Assembly (NCBI RefSeq): GCF_042651485.1
Contig: NZ_JBHSDH010000011.1
Location: 28,733-92,732, forward strand
Reading direction: 5' to 3'
Origin: Sphingorhabdus_B arenilitoris
Lineage (GTDB): Bacteria; Pseudomonadota; Alphaproteobacteria; Sphingomonadales; Sphingomonadaceae
Length of the DNA stretch: 64,000 nucleotides
Positions 63,909 to 64,000 of this stretch are shown one piece after another. The notes below the pieces were generated by a model. That model was not told the DNA's origin. It did not search any database and worked only from the letters and a program-made list of their open reading frames with translations. Made by a program: the position numbers and the translations under genes. Numbering within the stretch: position 1 is the first letter of the stretch; each line of letters opens with the position of its first letter.

Positions 63909-64000
63909 TTACCGATGGTTGTCTTCGAGGTCTGCGAACGGCATTGGAGCCTTTGGTGTTCGAGCCTTCATGATCGCGGTCAGGCGGTAGGTATGGACGT
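63909..64000 (-). CDS. C-terminal end of a gene cut by the window edge
   Basis: The reverse strand is open from the right edge to TAA at 63909, giving TYRLTAIMKARTPKAPMPFADLEDNHR at the end. The even composition suggests a real C-terminus. Nothing more can be said of its identity. Bases 63729-63908 between it and the previous gene show no gene. Confidence 0.4.
   Translation of the reverse strand, partial: VHTYRLTAIMKARTPKAPMPFADLEDNHR

Overview
The window looks like a chromosomal segment of a sphingomonad (Alphaproteobacteria, Sphingomonadales). I infer this from the carotenoid genes crtB/crtI/crtY, the mreB-mreC-mreD-mrdA-rodA run, a UrcA-family protein, a PAS_5-type protein at the left edge and the overall protein style. 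No rRNA is present, so the genus cannot be fixed from this sequence alone.

Region 1 (about 467-13851) is a genomic island in tRNA-Lys(CTT). The intact tRNA lies at 13806-13881 (minus strand), and a second copy of its 3' half lies at 467-512, in direct orientation. Between them are a tyrosine integrase, an AlpA-like regulator and a primase-polymerase/helicase, the core set of P4-like satellites and cryptic integrative elements. No virion, packaging or conjugation genes are visible. The cargo looks defensive: a large P-loop GTPase at the left end, a small HEPN-like protein in the middle, and at the right end a three-gene unit with two TSPPY-type DNA methyltransferases and a protein ending in a DUF3883 nuclease-like domain. 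The methyltransferase pair plus DUF3883 protein and the GTPase are the best candidates here for an undescribed system.

Region 2 (13.9-42.4 kb) is mostly core genome: the rod-shape operon (mreBCD-mrdA-rodA, minus strand), mutL, an S41-like peptidase, the K+ transporter kup with a GH43 gene on one side and a GH43 C-terminal remnant on the other, a MaoC hydratase, an outer-membrane barrel with a His/Met-rich N-terminus, ychF, pth, rplY, two tandem TraB/GumN proteins, an XRE regulator between two membrane proteins, urcA, glyQ-glyS and ppdK.

Region 3 (42.4-64 kb) starts with a visibly AT-rich patch holding an orphan membrane protein beside tRNA-Arg(ACG). It continues with queC-queE, pmbA, an IMPase-family phosphatase, a carotenoid cluster (crtB, a LOG-family gene, crtI, crtY), an EF-hand protein, a Tat-exported oxidoreductase, a sterol-desaturase-family gene overlapping a DUF2141 gene, a GH5 cellulase-like lipoprotein, a MipA/OmpV protein, a flotillin with its NfeD/YqiJ-like partner, and thiC behind a TPP riboswitch.

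Two families of GC-rich palindromic repeats are scattered through the right half. They lie between genes in the carotenoid cluster, and also in frame inside glyS (three copies) and thiC (one copy), where they are translated as extra linkers.
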